This document shows positions 1 to 6,549 of a stretch of DNA of 6,555 nt, one piece after another. The stretch is from Candidatus Colimorpha enterica (GTDB taxonomy: Bacteria; Bacillota; Clostridia; Oscillospirales; CAG-272), in NCBI GenBank assembly GCA_018065475.1, contig JAGHTD010000316.1, forward strand, positions 1-6,555, written 5' to 3'. The first letter of the stretch is position 1. Every line of letters begins with the position of its first letter. The notes beneath the pieces were generated by a model. That model did not search any database and was not told the DNA's origin. It saw only the letters and a program-made list of their open reading frames with translations. The position numbers and the translations under genes are program-made.

Positions 1-978
1 GACGTAAAGCGCCTGCTCTCTCCACGGGCAGTCCTCGTAATGCGTGTGCATACAGAGGCGGAGGGTCCTCACGCAGGTCTTGTATATATCACCGTAAAGA
101 CCGTCAAACTCCCTCTTCTTTTCCGTAAGCGGGTACATTACGGGGTAGATTCCGATTTTCACGACCTCAATCGGATCGTCACAAATTATCTGAAGGTATC
201 TTCCCGCAATACGTACGAACATCTGCTCAAAGCTGTTTTCGCCTTTTTTGCAGTGAAAATCAAGCGAGAAATCACGCCCGCCGACAAGCCGTCTGACCTC
301 GCCGTCAACGATATGCTCACCGTAAGCGACCTTGACAAGCGTGTCTTCTTCCGCATTTACACTGAGATAAACGTAGCCGCATTCTTCTCTTCCGAGATCG
401 TAGATCATCTTTCCATCGGCGTGGATGTCTTTTCCTTCAAGCCCGGGGAGCACGTCGCAGCGCTCTACCGGCCTTTTTTTGAGGACGCAGTTTCTTCCCG
501 TCGGTACGGCATTCTCATATTCGCCGCACTCGGCGTTCTTCATATTTGAAGAATAACCAAGCTGACCGGTCACAAGTCTGCAAACGCCCTGAACGTATCT
601 CTCGTCAATCCTGCAAAGCGTTTTCTCGGAGCTGAAGCAAAGGACGTCTTCTCCGCTCACGACCTCAAAGATCAGTCCCGCGCCGTCGTCTATGTGAGTG
701 GAGGTATTTCTTCCCTCATATCTTACGGTGACGGTGAGGACGTTTTCGCCGCGGCGGCAAAAGTCGGTTATATCTATTTTGTCATAATATTTTTCGTCTC
801 TGTATCCCGCAAAGGACATAAAGGAAACACGCCTGCCGTTCACGTACGCGACGGCGTCGGTCTCCGCGGCAATATACAAAACCGTTTTCGTCCCATCAGA
901 ATCGAAAACCGACATGAACTCAACGTAACTGTCGGGCGTTTCGGTGCCTTTTTTCCATATCCATTTTCCGTTCTTCAT
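1..978 (-). CDS. GH78 alpha-L-rhamnosidase-like glycoside hydrolase, 5' part (runs off the left edge)
   Basis: The minus strand is open from an ATG at 978 to the window edge (326 codons, no stop), so only the N-terminal part is present. It starts MKNGKWIWKK. Residues 1-110 look like the accessory beta-sandwich of bacterial rhamnosidases (VLYIAAETDAVAYVNGRRV, residues 33-51). Residues 192-205 (IYDLGREECGYVYL) match the conserved strand before the catalytic barrel, and FVRIAGRYLQI (254-264) is also typical. The (alpha/alpha)6 catalytic domain begins near residue 290 with HYEDCPWREQAL (313-324), the equivalent of the CPxRxE motif near the GH78 active site. Family members hydrolyse terminal alpha-L-rhamnosides; substrate cannot be told here. 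There is no signal peptide, so it is probably cytoplasmic. The start is set by AGGGGTG at 984-990, seven bases upstream, and a consensus promoter follows. The catalytic residues lie mostly outside the window, so activity is inferred from family resemblance only. Confidence 0.85.
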   Translation of the reverse strand, partial: MKNGKWIWKKGTETPDSYVEFMSVFDSDGTKTVLYIAAETDAVAYVNGRRVSFMSFAGYRDEKYYDKIDITDFCRRGENVLTVTVRYEGRNTSTHIDDGAGLIFEVVSGEDVLCFSSEKTLCRIDERYVQGVCRLVTGQLGYSSNMKNAECGEYENAVPTGRNCVLKKRPVERCDVLPGLEGKDIHADGKMIYDLGREECGYVYLSVNAEEDTLVKVAYGEHIVDGEVRRLVGGRDFSLDFHCKKGENSFEQMFVRIAGRYLQIICDDPIEVVKIGIYPVMYPLTEKKREFDGLYGDIYKTCVRTLRLCMHTHYEDCPWREQALYV

Positions 979-1002
979 TTTATCACCCCTTTTATTTCAA
1001 CA

Positions 1003-1031
1003 ATTATATCACTAAATCAATAAGAAGTCAA
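1003..1031 (-). promoter_or_regulatory. Sigma-A promoter for the glycosidase gene
   Basis: On the minus strand, TTGACT (1031-1026) and TATAAT (1008-1003) are separated by 17 bases. The -10 is preceded by TGA, giving an extended -10 element. The expected start of transcription, near 996, leaves a leader of under 20 bases containing the AGGGGTG ribosome site. There is no room for a riboswitch in this leader. Confidence 0.85.
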
Positions 1032-1048
1032 CTTTTTCGTAATTTGTA

Positions 1049-1077
1049 TTGTAAAACAAGCATAAATATGATATAAT
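1049..1077 (+). promoter_or_regulatory. Sigma-A promoter for the ABC exporter-proS unit
   Basis: TTGTAA (1049-1054) and TATAAT (1072-1077) have a 17-base spacer, with TG at 1069-1070 making an extended -10 (TGATATAAT). The -35 is weak, matching four of six consensus positions, and the extended -10 probably compensates. The predicted leader is about 30 bases long. It lies back to back with the glycosidase promoter, with 17 bases between the two -35 boxes. Confidence 0.75.
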
Positions 1078-1112
1078 AAAATGTAAAATATTTTTTTGAA
1101 GGGACTGATTTT

Positions 1113-3023
1113 ATGCCACCTTTTATGGGACCGCCTCCGTCTGATTCAAACGGAGCAATGCAAAAGCCCAAATCACTTAAAGAAGTTCCCGCTTTTGTTA
1201 TTCAGCTTTTGAAAGATTTTACCTCTCGTCTCATATATATATTCAAGCTCGTATGGGAAACGAGACCGTGGATCCTCTTCGTCATGATGTTCACCGCAGT
1301 TCTCACAGGTATTATTCCCGTCATCAGCGCAAAGATTTCAGCGGACCTCATCGGAAGACTTGCCGACGCCTCCAACTCAAAGACGCTTGAAATATTCTGG
1401 GGGCTCGTCAACCTGCTCATCATCCAGGCGGCGTTCCAGTTCATCACCTCGGCGATAAACCAGGTCACCTCTATCCTCAACAGCATCGCCGGTGAGCTTG
1501 TCGTCAACCACGTCAACGTCAAGATAATGAAAAAGGCAAAAGAGATCGACATGGCGGACTTTGACCGCCCGGATTTCTACGAAAAGCTCGAAAACGCGAG
1601 CCGCGAGGCGGGACACCGCCCCATTCAGATCCTAAGGGCAAGCTTCCAGATCATAAGCATTATGATCACGCTCATCTCCTTCATCGTCGCTCTTTCGACT
1701 TTCAGCTTGTGGGTTCCTCTCATCCTCGTCGTCCTTGCTATACCCTCTGCGATAATCAGCTTCGTATATCGCAAAAAGAACTTCAATTACATGCGTTTCC
1801 GCTCCAAGGACAGAAGACAGCTTTCCTACTACTCGGGACTTATGACGAATAAGGACCTCGTAAAGGAAGTCAAGATGTTCAACCTCGGAGACACCTTTAT
1901 CGACAGATACCAGGGCGTATTCACCAAATACTTTGCAGGGCTGAAAAAGCTCTTCGTCGCCGAAGGTCTGTGGCAGATACTCATTTCCTTCCTTTCGACC
2001 GCTGTACATACCTCTTTCTACATCGTGCTTGCGATCGGCGTTTGCAAGAGCAAATACCAAATCGACGATTATTCCTTCTACGCAGCCGCACTCAGTTCGA
2101 TCTCGGGCAACGTCATGTCGTTGATTTCTGTCATCGCTTCCATTTACGAGGGCACCCTCTTCATTGACAATCTCATCACGTTTATGGAAAGAGACCGCAC
2201 CGTTTCCCCGACGCTTGAACAGCCGAGGGAGATCCAGCACCACGTTGCACACAGATTTGAGTTCAAAGACGTATGCTTCCGCTATCCCGGTTCGGATCAC
2301 GACGTCATCAGCCACATTAACCTCGTCATTGAGGAAGGCAGTACGGTCGTCCTCGTCGGCCTTAACGGTGCCGGCAAAACGACGCTCATCAAGCTCCTTA
2401 CCCGTCTGTACGATCCCACCGAAGGCGTGATCCTCCTTGACGGCTACGACATCAAGGAATACAGGGTCGAGGACGTATATTCAATTTTCGGTATCATCTT
2501 CCAGGACTTCGGAAAGTATGCAGTATCTGTCAGCGAGAATATCCGCTTCGGTCAGATCTCAAAGCCCTACGATATAAACGAGATCATGAAGGCGGCGGAC
2601 GAAAGCAACTCGACCGACTTCATCAACAAGCTTCCCGACAAGTTCGACACGCCGCTTATGAAGTATTTTGAGACGAGCGGAATCGAGCTTTCGATAGGAC
2701 AGTGGCAGAAGCTTTCGATCGCCCGCGCGTTCTACTCCGACACAGACGTGCTCATCCTCGACGAGCCGACGGCATCGCTTGACGCCATCGCCGAAAGCGA
2801 GATCTACCGTCAGTTCGACGATCTCCGCAAGGACAGAACGACGCTCTTCGTCTCGCACAGACTTTCAAGCGCAACAACAGCCGACAAGATCGTGGTGCTT
2901 GAATACGGTAAGATCGTAGAGACAGGCACGCATATCGAGCTTCTCGAAGCAAAGGGACAATATTACAAGCTCTTTACCGCTCAGGCGGAAAGATACCTCA
3001 CCGCAAGTGAGTATATGGAATAA
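1113..3023 (+). CDS. ABC exporter half-transporter (fused membrane domain and ATPase)
   Basis: A complete 636-residue exporter of the MsbA/McjD-like class (COG1132 type), close to the usual length of about 600. After a short proline-rich N-terminus there are six likely membrane helices (about 53-74, 96-115, 174-195, 199-217, 287-310, 322-345). The segment around 150-165 (FDRPDFYEKLENA) is the cytoplasmic loop seen in this class. The nucleotide-binding domain starts near 382. It has Walker A GLNGAGKT (416-423), the Q-loop glutamine Q464, a signature reading LSIGQWQ (526-532) in place of LSGGQ, Walker B VLILDE (546-551) with catalytic E551, TASLD, and switch histidine H582. All ATPase residues are present, so it should be active, probably as a homodimer. 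The start is supported by GAAGGGA at 1098-1104. The substrate is unknown; members of this class export peptides, drugs or lipids. proS follows 38 bases later. Confidence 0.93.
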   Translation: MPPFMGPPPSDSNGAMQKPKSLKEVPAFVIQLLKDFTSRLIYIFKLVWETRPWILFVMMFTAVLTGIIPVISAKISADLIGRLADASNSKTLEIFWGLVNLLIIQAAFQFITSAINQVTSILNSIAGELVVNHVNVKIMKKAKEIDMADFDRPDFYEKLENASREAGHRPIQILRASFQIISIMITLISFIVALSTFSLWVPLILVVLAIPSAIISFVYRKKNFNYMRFRSKDRRQLSYYSGLMTNKDLVKEVKMFNLGDTFIDRYQGVFTKYFAGLKKLFVAEGLWQILISFLSTAVHTSFYIVLAIGVCKSKYQIDDYSFYAAALSSISGNVMSLISVIASIYEGTLFIDNLITFMERDRTVSPTLEQPREIQHHVAHRFEFKDVCFRYPGSDHDVISHINLVIEEGSTVVLVGLNGAGKTTLIKLLTRLYDPTEGVILLDGYDIKEYRVEDVYSIFGIIFQDFGKYAVSVSENIRFGQISKPYDINEIMKAADESNSTDFINKLPDKFDTPLMKYFETSGIELSIGQWQKLSIARAFYSDTDVLILDEPTASLDAIAESEIYRQFDDLRKDRTTLFVSHRLSSATTADKIVVLEYGKIVETGTHIELLEAKGQYYKLFTAQAERYLTASEYME

Positions 3024-3061
3024 TAATCAGAATAAATCATTTATAAAACAGGAGATTTTTT

Positions 3062-4504
3062 ATGGGACAGGACAAGAAAATGGTCGAGTCCATCACCTCG
3101 ATGGATGTTGACTTTGCGCAGTGGTACACCGACGTCGTAAAAAAGGCAGACCTTATCGACTATTCGAGCGTCAAGGGCTGTATGATATACCGTCCTTACG
3201 GCTACGCTATATGGGAAAATATTCAGAAGATCCTTGACGGCAAGTTCAAGGCAACGGGACACGAGAACGTTTATATGCCTCTTTTCATCCCCGAAGGGCT
3301 TCTTGAAAAGGAAAAGGATCACGTCGAGGGCTTTGCCCCCGAATGTGCGTGGGTCACAGTCGGAGGACAGGAAAACCTTTCCGAAAAGCTCTGCGTAAGA
3401 CCTACGTCCGAGACGCTTTTCTGCGAGCATTACGCAAGCATAATCAAATCGTGGCGTGACCTGCCGAAGCTCTACAATCAGTGGTGCTCCGTCGTCCGTT
3501 GGGAAAAGAACACACGTCCCTTCCTCCGCACGAGAGAGTTTCTCTGGCAGGAAGGCCACACTATGCACGCAACGGCAAAAGAAGCAAGAGAAGAGACGCT
3601 CCGTATGCTCAACATCTACGCCGATTTCTGCGAAAACGAGCTTGCTATGCCGGTAGTCAGAGGACCGAAAACTCCCTCCGATAAGTTCGCAGGTGCCGAA
3701 GACACCTACGCTATCGAGGCGCTTATGCACGACGGTAAGGCCCTTCAGGCAGGAACGTCGCATTATTTCGGCGACGGCTTCGCAAAGGCGTTCGACATCA
3801 GATACACCGACAAAAACAATCAGCTTCAGTATCCTCATCAGACTTCGTGGGGCGTTACCACACGTCTTATCGGCGCGATCATCATGACGCACGGCGACGA
3901 CAACGGTCTCGTTCTCCCGCCCGCAGTCGCGCCCATTCAGGTCGTCATCATTCCCGTCGCACAGCACAAGGAAGGCGTGCTTGAAAAGGCATCGGAGATC
4001 AGAGACAGACTTCTCAAAGCAGGATACCGTGTAAAGCTCGACGACAGCGAAAACACCGCCGGTTGGAAGTATTCAGAATACGAGATGAAGGGCGTTCCCG
4101 TACGTCTTGAGATCGGTCCCCGCGACATCGAATCCAATCAGTGCGTCCTCGTCGGCAGACACAACAGAGAAAAGAGCTTCGTTTCGCTCGATACGCTTGA
4201 AACCTCCGTCGCAGACAAGCTCGAAGAGGTAAGAAGCGGTCTTTGGGAGAAAGCACTCAAAAACAGAGAGAACCGCACATCCGCCTGCACCTCCCTCGAC
4301 GAGATCAAAAAGACACTCGACGAAAAGGGCGACGGCTTCATCAAAGCAATGTGGTGCGGCCCCGAGGAATGTGAAGACAAGGTCAAGGAGATCACCGGCG
4401 TCGGCTCGAGATGTATTCCTTTCAAACAGGAAAAGATCGCCGAGACCTGCGTCTGCTGCGGCAAACCCGCATCTCAGATGGTCCTCTGGGCTAAGGCATA
4501 CTGA
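3062..4504 (+). CDS. proS: Prolyl-tRNA synthetase, archaeal/eukaryotic-type (type 3)
   Basis: Charges tRNA-Pro with proline using ATP in the cytoplasm. The 480-residue length and the sequence fit the type 3 ProRS found in archaea, eukaryotes and some bacteria, not the longer E. coli type with its inserted editing domain. Class II motifs are clear: the PTSE loop (114-117), motif 2 from R146 (RWEKNTRPFLRTREFLWQEG), and motif 3 around 266-287 (HGDDNGLVLPP). The anticodon-binding domain starts near 290 (APIQVVIIPV). The C-terminal domain carries C432, C437, C463 and C466; as I recall, this spacing (5, 26, 3) equals that of the zinc ligands of Thermus thermophilus ProRS. The chain ends in tyrosine, also usual for this type. 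AGGAG at 3050-3054 sets the start. The 38-base gap to the ABC gene has no terminator and no room for a T-box leader, so transcription probably comes from the ABC promoter. Confidence 0.97.
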   Translation: MGQDKKMVESITSMDVDFAQWYTDVVKKADLIDYSSVKGCMIYRPYGYAIWENIQKILDGKFKATGHENVYMPLFIPEGLLEKEKDHVEGFAPECAWVTVGGQENLSEKLCVRPTSETLFCEHYASIIKSWRDLPKLYNQWCSVVRWEKNTRPFLRTREFLWQEGHTMHATAKEAREETLRMLNIYADFCENELAMPVVRGPKTPSDKFAGAEDTYAIEALMHDGKALQAGTSHYFGDGFAKAFDIRYTDKNNQLQYPHQTSWGVTTRLIGAIIMTHGDDNGLVLPPAVAPIQVVIIPVAQHKEGVLEKASEIRDRLLKAGYRVKLDDSENTAGWKYSEYEMKGVPVRLEIGPRDIESNQCVLVGRHNREKSFVSLDTLETSVADKLEEVRSGLWEKALKNRENRTSACTSLDEIKKTLDEKGDGFIKAMWCGPEECEDKVKEITGVGSRCIPFKQEKIAETCVCCGKPASQMVLWAKAY

Positions 4505-4512
4505 TAACACGG

Positions 4513-5094
4513 ATGCGTCTCATTTCATCGGTCACAAAGAAAGCCGTATATTTACTCTCGCTGATCGGAATACTCTTTGCCGTAACGGTTTATCCGCCTT
4601 ATTCGATAATATTCGGAAAGACGTTTATACAGTTTGAAAAGATCTTCTGCATGATCTTTCTGATCCTGCTCCCGATTTCGGCGATCTTTGACGACTGGTC
4701 ATCGAAGGAATGGAAAGACAAGGCGGTTTATGCGTTTGCGCTCTCGGCACTCCTTATCCCGCTTCTGCTCGACATCGAGTTCAGATCCGTTCTCACCGAC
4801 GGCTACGGGTTTGCCATGACCTTCTCGCTCTTTCTTCCGTTCATCGTATGCAGAAAAAAGAACGGGACGGCGGCATTTATCCTTCTGATCGTTTGGGGAC
4901 TTTCGTGCCTCACCATGCTTTGGATTGCGCTTCGCGGACGGCTCGACTTTCTCGCGGCACTCAGGGTGTTGGCGCTTCCCTGCGTTCTCGCCTGTTCGTT
5001 TTCTGTTTCGCTTGCCGAAAGCAGGATATATCTTCTTTCTCTCCTGCCGACGGTGCCGATGATGATCTTTCTTTGGATCGACGTATTCGCTTAA
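4513..5094 (+). CDS. Small multi-spanning membrane protein, function unknown
   Basis: I do not recognise this 193-residue protein. It is strongly hydrophobic, with about seven probable membrane segments (roughly 11-30, 41-59, 71-88, 97-113, 118-140, 144-167, 171-191). They are joined by short charged loops, such as DDWSSKEWKDK at 60-70 and CRKKNG at 113-118. No catalytic or binding motif is evident. It begins eight bases after the proS stop and has no good ribosome site just upstream of its ATG; the only purine run (AAGG, in the last codons of proS) is too far away. Translation therefore probably depends on coupling to proS. Its TAA stop lies ten bases before the terminator stem, so it is the last gene of the unit. 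Reading as a real gene rests on the hydrophobic pattern, tight spacing and terminator position. A spore or cell-envelope role is possible but unsupported. Confidence 0.8.
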   Translation: MRLISSVTKKAVYLLSLIGILFAVTVYPPYSIIFGKTFIQFEKIFCMIFLILLPISAIFDDWSSKEWKDKAVYAFALSALLIPLLLDIEFRSVLTDGYGFAMTFSLFLPFIVCRKKNGTAAFILLIVWGLSCLTMLWIALRGRLDFLAALRVLALPCVLACSFSVSLAESRIYLLSLLPTVPMMIFLWIDVFA

Positions 5095-5104
5095 TGACAA
5101 TAAT

Positions 5105-5136
5105 AAACGGGAAACCTTTATCAGTTTCCCGTTTTT
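5105..5136 (+). terminator. Rho-independent terminator of the ABC-proS-membrane protein unit
   Basis: A perfect 11-bp stem (AAACGGGAAAC at 5105-5115 pairing with GTTTCCCGTTT at 5124-5134) encloses an eight-base loop. A run of five T (5132-5136) overlaps the end of the stem. It begins ten bases after the stop of the membrane protein gene and ends two bases before the next promoter, insulating the antiporter from upstream transcription. Confidence 0.92.
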
Positions 5137-5138
5137 AG

Positions 5139-5166
5139 TTGACAAAAATCCAAAAAGTGATATAAT
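5139..5166 (+). promoter_or_regulatory. Strong sigma-A promoter for the antiporter
   Basis: A perfect TTGACA (5139-5144) and a perfect TATAAT (5161-5166) have a 16-base spacer, with TGA before the -10 giving an extended -10. Transcription should start near 5173, leaving a leader of about 23 bases with the ribosome site AGAGGTG at 5184-5190. The sequence AGTGATATAATT is identical to the -10 region of the glycosidase promoter. Confidence 0.9.
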
Positions 5167-5195
5167 TATACTTTGTTTGAAACAGAGGTGTTTTT

Positions 5196-5900
5196 ATGGA
5201 TATTCTTATCAGTATTTCGATCGCCCTGATCGCGGGACTGTTTATGACGAGGGTGATCAAACCGCTCGGACTTCCCGCAGTCACGGGTTATCTTGTTGCC
5301 GGCGTGCTTATCGGGCCCTTCTGCCTCGGCCGTCTCGGCCTGCTTGCGGGATTTGACTTTATCGGATTCGGCAGTATGGAATACGTCGAAAAGTTCAAGG
5401 TAATATCAGACGTTGCACTCGGCTTTATCGCCTTTTCGATAGGTAACGAGTTCCGTCTTTCACAGCTCAAAAAGACCGGAAGACAGGCGGTCATCGTCGG
5501 CGTATTTCAGGCGTTGACGGCAGCGGCTTTCGTTGACGTTGCGCTCTGTGTCCTTTCCGTGATCCTTGGGAACGACGTATTCCCTATCAGCGCGGCCATC
5601 ACTCTCGGAGCAGTCGCGACCGCAACGGCTCCCGCCGCAACGCTTATGGTCGTACGTCAGTACAAGGCGGACGGACCTCTCACCGATATTCTTCTCCCTA
5701 TCGTCGCGCTTGACGACGCCGTCGGTCTCATCGTTTTCGCAGTTTCCTTCGGTATCGCCAAAGCAATGGTCAGCGGTACGGTCGATTTCATATCCATAAT
5801 CGTCAATCCGATAATCGAGATCGTCCTTTCGCTCCTACTCGGTGCGGTAATGGGTTGGCTCTTCACGCAGGCGGAAAAGCTCTTTCTTTCTATATCATAG
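5196..5900 (+). CDS. CPA2-type cation:proton antiporter, N-terminal part (ends at an in-frame TAG)
   Basis: First 234 residues of a Na+/H+ exchanger-domain antiporter (KefB/NapA-like CPA2 superfamily), which swaps Na+ or K+ for protons across the cytoplasmic membrane. The family pattern is clear: GLPAVTGYLVAGVLIGP (25-41), LGFIAFSIGNEF (75-86), the unwound-helix motif ATATAPAAT (141-149), and ALDDAVGL (171-178). D173-D174 are the paired aspartates that bind ion and protons in electrogenic members. The start is set by AGAGGTG at 5184-5190 behind a strong promoter. Family members are normally one chain of about 400 residues or more. This frame stops at TAG after LFLSIS, and the rest continues in the same frame two codons later. 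On its own it lacks the second half of the transport core. It is either the 5' part of a gene broken by a nonsense mutation or one subunit of a split transporter. Confidence 0.85.
   Translation: MDILISISIALIAGLFMTRVIKPLGLPAVTGYLVAGVLIGPFCLGRLGLLAGFDFIGFGSMEYVEKFKVISDVALGFIAFSIGNEFRLSQLKKTGRQAVIVGVFQALTAAAFVDVALCVLSVILGNDVFPISAAITLGAVATATAPAATLMVVRQYKADGPLTDILLPIVALDDAVGLIVFAVSFGIAKAMVSGTVDFISIIVNPIIEIVLSLLLGAVMGWLFTQAEKLFLSIS
5898..5900 (+). other. In-frame amber (TAG) codon inside the antiporter reading frame
   Basis: The TAG is in the same frame as both antiporter halves (5904 minus 5196 is 708, a multiple of three). It sits at codon 235 of a 436-codon composite. The flanking residues LFLSIS and RMSVSITF read smoothly across it as one inter-helix loop. 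A single base substitution is the simplest origin. The other complete genes here end in TAA, TGA, TAA and TAA, so TAG is not used elsewhere in the window as a terminal stop. Confidence 0.9.
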
Positions 5901-5903
5901 AGA

Positions 5904-6506
5904 ATGTCGGTTTCGATAACCTTCGTTATCCTTACGGTGGCTATCACAATGATAGAGATACCGATCGGCCCCGTTAAGCTCTCGACCTCTTCTCTTCTCT
6001 CCTGCATGATGCTTGGTACCGTTTTCTGCAATATATGCGAATCGTCCGAGGAGCTTATGGACAGAGTTGACAGATGGACGACACCCGTTTTCGTTCTCTT
6101 TTTCGTAATCAGCGGTGCTGAGCTTGACCTCTCGGTCTTCACCGTACCGGCGATAATAGGTGTCGGCGTCGTTTACATCATCTTCCGTTCTCTCGGCAAG
6201 ATTGTCGGCTCGGCCATTTCGTCCAAGGCGACAAAGTGCGGAGATACGATTGTCAAATATCTCGGGATCACGCTTCTTCCTCAGGCGGGTGTTGCGCTCG
6301 GTATGTCCGTCACCGCAATGCAGCTCGGTCAGACCGAGGGTGCGCTTGTCAGAAACATCATTCTTTTCTCGGTTCTCGTTTACGAGCTTGTTGGTCCGAT
6401 CATGACTAAGAAGGCCCTTATGGCGGCAGGCGAGATCAAGCCCGAAAACAACACCTCGGCAAAAATACTGAACGATCCCGACGGCAATAAGAATCGCCAC
6501 AAATAA
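5904..6506 (+). CDS. CPA2-type cation:proton antiporter, C-terminal part
   Basis: Second half (200 residues from the first possible ATG) of the same antiporter. It has about six membrane segments. FRSLGKIVGS (94-103) carries the family R-x-x-G-K motif, in which K99 corresponds to the conserved core lysine. LLPQAGVALGMSV (124-136) is the conserved crossing helix of the second inverted repeat. The C-terminus is a short polar tail with no TrkA-N or other regulatory domain. The frame matches the upstream half and is intact to TAA at 6504-6506, with no sign of decay. No Shine-Dalgarno site precedes the ATG: the upstream bases are pyrimidine-rich (CTTTCTTTCTATATC). Separate translation would therefore need reinitiation by ribosomes stopping at the TAG three bases earlier. 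It could otherwise be made only by readthrough, or it is the untranslated remnant of a broken gene. Confidence 0.75.
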   Translation: MSVSITFVILTVAITMIEIPIGPVKLSTSSLLSCMMLGTVFCNICESSEELMDRVDRWTTPVFVLFFVISGAELDLSVFTVPAIIGVGVVYIIFRSLGKIVGSAISSKATKCGDTIVKYLGITLLPQAGVALGMSVTAMQLGQTEGALVRNIILFSVLVYELVGPIMTKKALMAAGEIKPENNTSAKILNDPDGNKNRHK

Positions 6507-6514
6507 AAACGTCA

Positions 6515-6533
6515 TTTCTATTGCAAATAGAAA
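6515..6533. repeat. 8-bp inverted repeat after the antiporter
   Basis: TTTCTATT (6515-6522) and AATAGAAA (6526-6533) are perfect inverted copies around a three-base centre. The stem is AT-rich and followed by A residues, not T, on the plus strand, so it is a poor terminator for the antiporter. Because it overlaps the -35 of the putative downstream promoter, it could instead be a repressor-binding palindrome. Chance occurrence in AT-rich DNA is also possible. Confidence 0.4.
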
Positions 6534-6549
6534 CAAAAAATAGTATAAT
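6521..6549 (+). promoter_or_regulatory. Probable promoter of a gene beyond the right edge
   Basis: TTGCAA (6521-6526) and TATAAT (6544-6549) have a 17-base spacer. The -10 is perfect and the -35 matches four of six consensus positions. There is no TG extended -10, unlike the other three promoters in the window. The transcribed gene would start outside the window, so the call rests on the boxes and spacing only. Confidence 0.55.

Noticed and set aside
40..1023. Plus-strand open frames of 169 and 109 codons (40-549, 694-1023)
   Set aside because: They lie opposite the glycosidase gene, whose minus-strand frame shows clear family motifs, a promoter and a ribosome site. The plus-strand frames have none of these.
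979..1112. A riboswitch or T-box leader before the ABC-proS unit
   Set aside because: The predicted transcript leader is only about 30 bases long, too short for either element, and no stem with a T-run is present.
1632..2315. A 227-codon minus-strand open frame opposite the ABC exporter
   Set aside because: Highly charged, low-complexity translation with no upstream signals, fully inside a gene with complete ABC motifs. It is a shadow of the real frame.
3024..3061. A possible promoter before proS (TTTATAAAA near 3041)
   Set aside because: The TATAAA at 3042-3047 has no acceptable -35 at 16-18 bases upstream, so it was not annotated.
3041..3967. A 308-codon minus-strand open frame opposite proS
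   Set aside because: Long, but it has no ribosome site or promoter and its cysteine- and arginine-rich translation resembles no family. It arises because proS rarely uses codons whose complement is a stop.
5895..6536. A 213-codon minus-strand open frame opposite the C-terminal antiporter half
   Set aside because: The plus-strand frame has recognisable antiporter motifs continuing from the upstream half. The minus-strand product is charged and unlike any family I know.
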